A stretch of DNA of 10,465 nucleotides from VAZQ01 sp036498625 (GTDB taxonomy: Bacteria; Pseudomonadota; Alphaproteobacteria; Rhizobiales; Xanthobacteraceae): the NCBI GenBank assembly GCA_036498625.1, contig DASYFD010000179.1, forward strand, positions 1 to 10,465. Reading direction: 5' to 3'. Positions 6,316 through 10,465 of the stretch are shown here, in pieces. A program made the position numbers and the translations under genes. The first letter of the stretch is position 1; the number at the start of each line of letters is the position of its first letter. The notes beneath the pieces were generated by a model. It searched no databases. It was not told where the DNA came from and saw only the letters and a list, made by a program, of their open reading frames with translations.

Positions 6316-7650
6316 TCACGCCGGCAACGGCTTGCCGCGGGTCTCCGGCAGGAACGGCGCGGCCGCTAGGCCGAGCACGTAGATCGTGGCCACGATGGTG
6401 GCCGCCGTGCCGAAGCCGCCGAAATAGACGATCAGCTGGCCGGCCAAGAGCGGGCCCAGGAAGGCGATGAAGCGCGGCGCATTGAAGGCGAACGCCATGG
6501 CGGTGGCGCGGATGCGGGTCGGAAACAGTTCGGGCAACCAGACCGGCATCCAGGAATACTGGCCGAGGCTGAAATAACCGTTGATGGCGGCGACCGTGAG
6601 CAAGAGCCCCAGGTCCTGCGTCCACAGGAACAGCACCGGGGTGAGCAGCAGCGCCACGGCGAAGAACGCCATGGTGACGGGCTTGCGGCCGAAGCGATCG
6701 GCCAGGAAGCCGAAGCTCGCATATCCCAGAATGGCGCCGAGATTGTAGGTCATGCCGGCATAGCTCGCCCATTGCTGCGCCGGCAGCCCGGCCTTGGCCG
6801 CAACCGATCCGATATAGGGCGGGACCCAGGTGGAGATGCCCCACCAGGCGAGCGTGGTGGTCAACGACATGAGAAACACCAGGACGGCGCGTCGGCGGCT
6901 CTGCGGATCGACGAACAGCTCCGTCAGGGTGAAGCGGGTGAGCGCCTGCTCCTCCGCCCCCAAGCTAGCGCCGCTCTCCTGGCGCGTGCGGGCGAGGCGG
7001 CGGCTTTGATCGGTGCGCTCCCAGGGTTCCGATTCCGGGATGCCGGTGCGGACCCACAGCACGAACAACGCCGGCAGAACCCCGATCACATACATGATGC
7101 GCCAGGCGCCGGGGCCGAATGGCGCCACATAGAGCCAGATCAACGAGGCGAGAAAGAAGCCGATGCCGAGCCCGCATTGCATCAGGCCAGCGCCCTTGCC
7201 GCGGGCGTGATCGGGCCACACCTCGGCGGTGATCGAGGCGCCGGTCGACCATTCCGAGCCGATCGCGATGCCGACCAGGAAGCGCAACAGCGCAAACGAC
7301 ATCCAGTCGAAGGCGAGCGCGCTCAAGCCGGTGATCAGCGAATAGGCCAGGATGGCGTAGATCATGGTGCGGCGGCGGCCGATATAGTCGGCCAGGATGC
7401 CGCCCAGAATGCCGCCGATGCCCCAGCCGAGCAGGGTGACCGCAATGACGGTGCCGGCATAGGCCGGGATTTGCGGATACTGCGCCGGATCGAGCAATTG
7501 CCGCAGCGCCACCCCGACCGTGAGGATCAGGGCGAATGTTTCATAGCCGTCGAACATCCAGCCCAGATTGGAGGCGGCGAGCGTCTTCCATTGAACGCGG
7601 GTGAGCGTGCCGTACCAGGGACCAGGAGCGGCAGCGGCGATGCTTGGCAT
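6316..7650 (-). CDS. MFS permease (aromatic-acid/sialate:H+ symporter-like)
   Basis: 444-residue inner-membrane protein of the major facilitator superfamily, with hydrophobic segments consistent with 12 helices and a hydrophilic central loop at about residues 205-245. Helix 1 has the charged motif MFDGYETF (Asp34, Glu37), similar to the acidic helix-1 signature of organic-acid:proton symporters. Loop 2-3 carries GGILADYIGRRR (83-94), the A-motif, repeated in the second half as GFLADRFGRKP. Helix 4 has RFLVGIAIGSEW. The C-terminus LPETRGKPLPA is the usual PETRG ending. The ATG at 7650 has GGGGA 6 nt upstream. It lies between the Mo-hydroxylase genes and the UbiD gene on the same strand, so it likely imports their substrate, an organic or aromatic carboxylate. 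Assignment to AAHS versus SHS subfamilies is uncertain. Confidence 0.92.
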   Translation of the reverse strand: MPSIAAAAPGPWYGTLTRVQWKTLAASNLGWMFDGYETFALILTVGVALRQLLDPAQYPQIPAYAGTVIAVTLLGWGIGGILGGILADYIGRRRTMIYAILAYSLITGLSALAFDWMSFALLRFLVGIAIGSEWSTGASITAEVWPDHARGKGAGLMQCGLGIGFFLASLIWLYVAPFGPGAWRIMYVIGVLPALFVLWVRTGIPESEPWERTDQSRRLARTRQESGASLGAEEQALTRFTLTELFVDPQSRRRAVLVFLMSLTTTLAWWGISTWVPPYIGSVAAKAGLPAQQWASYAGMTYNLGAILGYASFGFLADRFGRKPVTMAFFAVALLLTPVLFLWTQDLGLLLTVAAINGYFSLGQYSWMPVWLPELFPTRIRATAMAFAFNAPRFIAFLGPLLAGQLIVYFGGFGTAATIVATIYVLGLAAAPFLPETRGKPLPA

Positions 7651-7706
7651 GGTGATTCCCCAGCTTTGCTTGACCTCATCTTGAGAGTGCGAAGGAATTG
7701 CCCCGT

Positions 7707-7803
7707 CCGCTCATTCCCGCGGACGCGGGAATCGAGACTTTGCCAAACTGCACGGACTTTCAATAGGCAAAGGCTGGGTCCCCGCGTCCGCGGGGACGAG
7801 CGG
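7707..7803. repeat. REP-like inverted doublet (R6/R7), compact 97-bp REPIN-type unit
   Basis: Left copy core ATTCCCGC-GGAC-GCGGGAAT (7713-7732), right inverted copy core GTCCCCGC-GTCC-GCGGGGAC (7778-7797). Read in the same sense, both loops are GGAC. The ends are CCGCTC and GAGCGG. The inner parts also pair: TTTGCC at 7739-7744 with GGCAAA at 7767-7772. The whole unit could fold into one long cruciform or hairpin. The short middle contains CTGCACGGAC, also found at 717-726 beside the repeat at 658-703. It lies between the CoxS-like gene and the MFS gene. Confidence 0.87.
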
Positions 7804-7862
7804 TTCGTGTTCTCGCCAGTTTCCTTCACAGACTCTGAGGCGGACGATGGCCTACCTACCTA

Positions 7863-8339
7863 TCATACACCCTTGCGCATATTCCGGGCAGCCAGCTTCA
7901 CGGCCTCGATGATCTCCGGATAGGCGGCGCAGCGGCAGAGGTTGCCGGCGAGGTAGTGCCGGATGGTGTCGTCGTCGGGGTCCGGATGGGCGGCGATGAG
8001 CTGGCCCGTCATCAAAATGAAGCCGGGGGTGCAGAAGCCGCATTGGAAGGCGCCGCAGGCGATGAAGGCTTCCTGGATCGGGTCGAGCCTGCCGCCGGCG
8101 CCGAGGTGCTCGATGGTCACCACCTGCTTGCCATCGGCAAACGCGGCGAGGAACAGACAGCCCGACACCGCGGCGCCGTCGACCAGCACGGTGCAGCAGC
8201 CGCACAGCCCCTGGGCGCAGCTCTCGCGCGCGCCGAACAGATCGAAGCGCTGCTGCAGCACCTCGACCAGGTTCTGGTGCGCCGCGATCTCGGCCGCGAC
8301 CGGCTCGCCGTTGAGGGTGAAGCGAATGGTGCGGCTCAA
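7863..8339 (-). CDS. Molybdenum hydroxylase small subunit, two 2Fe-2S clusters (CoxS/XdhA-N type)
   Basis: 158 residues, the usual size for the iron-sulfur subunit of xanthine dehydrogenase-family enzymes. The N-terminal plant-ferredoxin-like cluster uses C41-x4-C46-x-C48 and C61. The second helical cluster uses C95-x4-C100-x2-C103 (CGAFQCGFCTPG) and C135-R-C137 (NLCRC). All eight cysteines are present, so it should pass electrons from the molybdenum centre. The start is a TTG at 8339, chosen because GGAGG (8347-8351) lies seven bases upstream and the protein then begins MSRTIRFTLNG, as in the family. The GGAGG lies within the last codons of the large-subunit gene, so translation is coupled. 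Cytoplasmic. The partner is the large subunit directly upstream; no FAD (CoxM) gene follows within the window. Confidence 0.95.
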   Translation of the reverse strand: MSRTIRFTLNGEPVAAEIAAHQNLVEVLQQRFDLFGARESCAQGLCGCCTVLVDGAAVSGCLFLAAFADGKQVVTIEHLGAGGRLDPIQEAFIACGAFQCGFCTPGFILMTGQLIAAHPDPDDDTIRHYLAGNLCRCAAYPEIIEAVKLAARNMRKGV

Positions 8340-8341
8340 CG

Positions 8342-10465
8342 CTAGTCCTCCAGCGGATCGTTGTCGGCGGCGCGCAGCGCCCGGTAGAGGGTCTCGGCGG
8401 TGAGCGGCAGCGAGGTGAGCCGCACCCCGACCGCGTCGTCGATCGCATTGGCGATGGCGGGCGAGACCCCGAAAGTGCCGCTCTCCCCTACCCCCTTGGC
8501 GCCGAACGGACCGGAATGCTGCTCGGCCTCCACCACCTCGCTGTGCATGTCGGGCGGAATATCGAGGATGCTCGGAATCTTGTAGTCGGCGAGCGAGGCA
8601 TTGACGATCTGCCCGCCGTCGAATTCGATCTTCTCCTGCATGGTGAAGCCGAGCTGCATGACGGCGGCGCCGGAGAGCTGGGTCTCGACGATGCGCGGAT
8701 TGACGGCGCGGCCGACGTCGGCGACGTTGACGAGGCGCGTCACCCGCACCTGCCCGGTCTCGGTATCGACCTCGACCTCGGCCCCGGTGGCGCCGACCAT
8801 CCAGAACGGCGTCGCGTTGGGGGTCTGGCCGGTGGCGTGATCGGGCGGCGCATAGGCCGGAATGTAGCTGCCGACCCCGATGATGTTGCCGGCCTGCATC
8901 TTGTATTTCTTCTGGAACAGCTCGGCGACCGGCACATTGGTGCCCTCCGGCAGCCCAAGCTCGCGGGCGAGCGCGGCGAGCTTGTCGCGCGCATCCTGGG
9001 CGGCGAGCTTGACCGCATTGCCCATGTGGAACATGGAGCGCGAGCCCAAGGTCGCCATGTCGTAGGGCGTCACGTCGGTGTCGGGATGCACGACCGTGAC
9101 CGATTCGGCCGCGATATTGAGCACCTCGGCGACCAGCTGTGCGTTGGCGGTGTCCGAGCCCTGCCCCATGTCGACGGTGCTGCAATAGAGCGTGACGCTG
9201 CCGTCGGCCGCCACGTTGACGATCGCCATCGAGGTGGTGGGCGAGATCGAGGCCTTGAACCCGATGGCGATGCCGCGGCCGCGCCTTATGGTGCCGGTGC
9301 CGCGCGCGAAGGCCTTGCCCCAGCTCATCCGGGTGGCGAGACGGTCGAGCACCGCCTCGATGGCGGCGTCCTGCATGGGCGTGCCGGTCGCCTGCGGGCG
9401 GCCTTCGCGCAGGAGGTTGTTGCGGCGGAACGCGATCGGATCGAGCTTGAGCTCGCGCGCCATCATGTCGGTGTGGCTCTCATAAGCCCACACCAGCTGC
9501 GGAATGCCGAAGCCGCGCAACGCACCGGCCGGCGTCAAATTGGTGTAGAGCGAATAGGAATCGATCTGCACGTTCTCGATGTCGTAGGGCCCGGTTGCCG
9601 TGAAGCCCGACTTCTGGGTGATGCGCGGCCCGATATCCGCATAGGCGCCGCCGTTCCACCACACCTCGCATTGGCGCGCCGTGATGCGGCCGTCCTTGAC
9701 CCCGCTCTTGATGCGGAACGTGCTCGCATGCTTGGTCAGGGTGTAGAACTGCTCCTCCATGGTGAGCGAGATTTTCACCGGCCGCCGCACCAGGAGCGCC
9801 AGCGCCGCCACCAGGGCTTCGAGCTTGATGTAGAGCTTGGCCCCGAAGCCGCCGCCGAGATACGGCACCTTCACGCGCACGCGGTTTTCCGGCCAGCCCA
9901 GGAGGCGCGCGATCTCGATGCGCACGAAGGAGGGCGACTGCGAGGCGGTGTGAATGGTGAGCCTGCCGTCATTGCGGCCGCCCGTGGCCTCGGCCACCGA
10001 CACGAACGGCTCGAGCGGCAGGTGCAGCACCTGCTGGGTGCGGAAGGTGTGCTCGAACACGTGGTCGGCCTGCGCCATGGCGCTCGCCACGTCGCCGCGC
10101 CGCAGATGGAAATCGAGCGCCACATTGGTGTTCTGGCGGCCCTGCAGATGCTTGAGGTCCGGGAAGGTACCGGCCGGCTTGAGCACGTCGTGCACGATCG
10201 CGGCCGAGGTCATGGCCTCGACCTCGTCATAGACGGCGGGCAGCTCCTCGTAGTCGGCGACCACCAGCGCCGCCGCCGCTTCGGCGACGTGCGGATCGGC
10301 CGCCAGCACCACGGCGACCGGCTCGCCCATGTAGTGCACCTTGTCGAGCGCGAGAATCGGCTGATCGTGGAAGGCGGGGCCGTAGAACGGCTCCGGCACC
10401 ACTTTCCTGACGTCCTCGACGGCGACGACCCGATGCACGCCGGCAACCGCCCGCGCCACGCTCAG
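8342..10465 (-). CDS. Molybdenum hydroxylase large subunit (CoxL/xanthine dehydrogenase type), 5' end outside window
   Basis: 707 residues are visible; the frame is open to the window edge and roughly 60-90 N-terminal residues should be missing from this type (about 770-800). It binds molybdopterin-cytosine dinucleotide and hydroxylates an aldehyde or (hetero)aromatic carbon. Visible motifs: the first domain's PVAVVLAADPHVAEAAAALV, the dinucleotide-binding YLGGGFGAKLY, the RGFGIPQLVWAYE block, PTTSMAIVNV, CSTVDMGQGSDT, and GAKGVGESG near the end, where the Glu of GVGE (codon 8483-8485) is the catalytic base. It lacks the AYxCSFR loop of true CO dehydrogenases, so CO oxidation is unlikely. It is read as one unit with the small subunit, separated by 2 bp. 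An FAD subunit gene, if any, would lie beyond the window end. Substrate unknown. Confidence 0.95.
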   Translation of the reverse strand: MSVARAVAGVHRVVAVEDVRKVVPEPFYGPAFHDQPILALDKVHYMGEPVAVVLAADPHVAEAAAALVVADYEELPAVYDEVEAMTSAAIVHDVLKPAGTFPDLKHLQGRQNTNVALDFHLRRGDVASAMAQADHVFEHTFRTQQVLHLPLEPFVSVAEATGGRNDGRLTIHTASQSPSFVRIEIARLLGWPENRVRVKVPYLGGGFGAKLYIKLEALVAALALLVRRPVKISLTMEEQFYTLTKHASTFRIKSGVKDGRITARQCEVWWNGGAYADIGPRITQKSGFTATGPYDIENVQIDSYSLYTNLTPAGALRGFGIPQLVWAYESHTDMMARELKLDPIAFRRNNLLREGRPQATGTPMQDAAIEAVLDRLATRMSWGKAFARGTGTIRRGRGIAIGFKASISPTTSMAIVNVAADGSVTLYCSTVDMGQGSDTANAQLVAEVLNIAAESVTVVHPDTDVTPYDMATLGSRSMFHMGNAVKLAAQDARDKLAALARELGLPEGTNVPVAELFQKKYKMQAGNIIGVGSYIPAYAPPDHATGQTPNATPFWMVGATGAEVEVDTETGQVRVTRLVNVADVGRAVNPRIVETQLSGAAVMQLGFTMQEKIEFDGGQIVNASLADYKIPSILDIPPDMHSEVVEAEQHSGPFGAKGVGESGTFGVSPAIANAIDDAVGVRLTSLPLTAETLYRALRAADNDPLED
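8347..8351 (-). promoter_or_regulatory. Ribosome binding site GGAGG for the TTG-started CoxS-like gene
   Basis: GGAGG on the minus strand, seven bases before TTG 8339-8337. It overlaps the last codons of the large-subunit gene and straddles no other start. It decides the TTG start and implies translational coupling of the two subunits. Confidence 0.85.

Noticed and set aside
7851..7862. CCTA tandem triplet after the CoxS-like gene as a regulatory repeat
   Set aside because: Three 4-bp units are within chance for a short spacer, and no function can be tied to them.
6772..7923. Plus-strand frame of 383 codons opposite the MFS gene
   Set aside because: Antisense shadow; the minus strand has a clear MFS protein with both A-motifs.
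8342..10465. True CO dehydrogenase large subunit (coxL form I)
   Set aside because: The AYxCSFR active-site loop is not present; the sequence has the general xanthine dehydrogenase-family RGFG block instead.

Overview
The window reads as a high-GC alphaproteobacterial chromosome segment, most likely Hyphomicrobiales (Bradyrhizobium, Rhodopseudomonas or Xanthobacteraceae type). This is inferred from GC-rich codon use, many orphan periplasmic substrate-binding proteins, and short palindromic repeats with the core GTCCCCGC-4nt-GCGGGGAC in the spacers. No rRNA, tRNA, CRISPR array or classical transposase was seen.

Layout. 1-651 (+) is the 3' part of a TctC/Bug-type substrate-binding protein. 658-1268 is an unusual block: a small GIY-YIG nuclease gene (754-1041, +) enclosed by two 46-bp perfect inverted copies of the palindromic repeat, with a third, variant copy inside. 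1287-2186 (-) is a TAXI/TRAP-type substrate-binding protein without a visible export signal. 2203-2299 is a multi-hairpin repeat that also supplies the stop codon of the next gene. 2295-3197 (-) is an alpha/beta hydrolase. Divergent from it, 3324-4295 (+) is a Tat-exported NMT1/SsuA-type ABC substrate-binding protein. 4580-6103 (-) is a UbiD-family prenyl-FMN decarboxylase, 6316-7650 (-) an MFS permease, and 7863-8339 (-) and 8342 to the window end (-) are the small 2Fe-2S and large molybdopterin subunits of a xanthine dehydrogenase/CoxLS-type molybdenum hydroxylase. The large subunit is cut by the window edge.

How the genes may work together. Three binding proteins of three different transporter classes (TTT, TRAP-TAXI, ABC) lie near an MFS permease, a hydrolase, a decarboxylase and a molybdenum hydroxylase. 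This resembles an accessory uptake-and-catabolism region for aromatic or heteroaromatic carboxylates: import, ester or amide cleavage, hydroxylation of a ring or aldehyde carbon, and non-oxidative decarboxylation. The substrate cannot be read from the sequence. CoxL and CoxS are clearly coupled. The other minus-strand genes are separated by repeat-bearing spacers of about 110-280 bp and may be separate transcription units.

No spacer exceeds 300 bp. Every spacer but two holds palindromic repeats; the exceptions are the 126-bp divergent gap at 3198-3323 and the 2-bp CoxL/CoxS gap. The most unusual structure is the GIY-YIG gene enclosed by identical inverted repeats.
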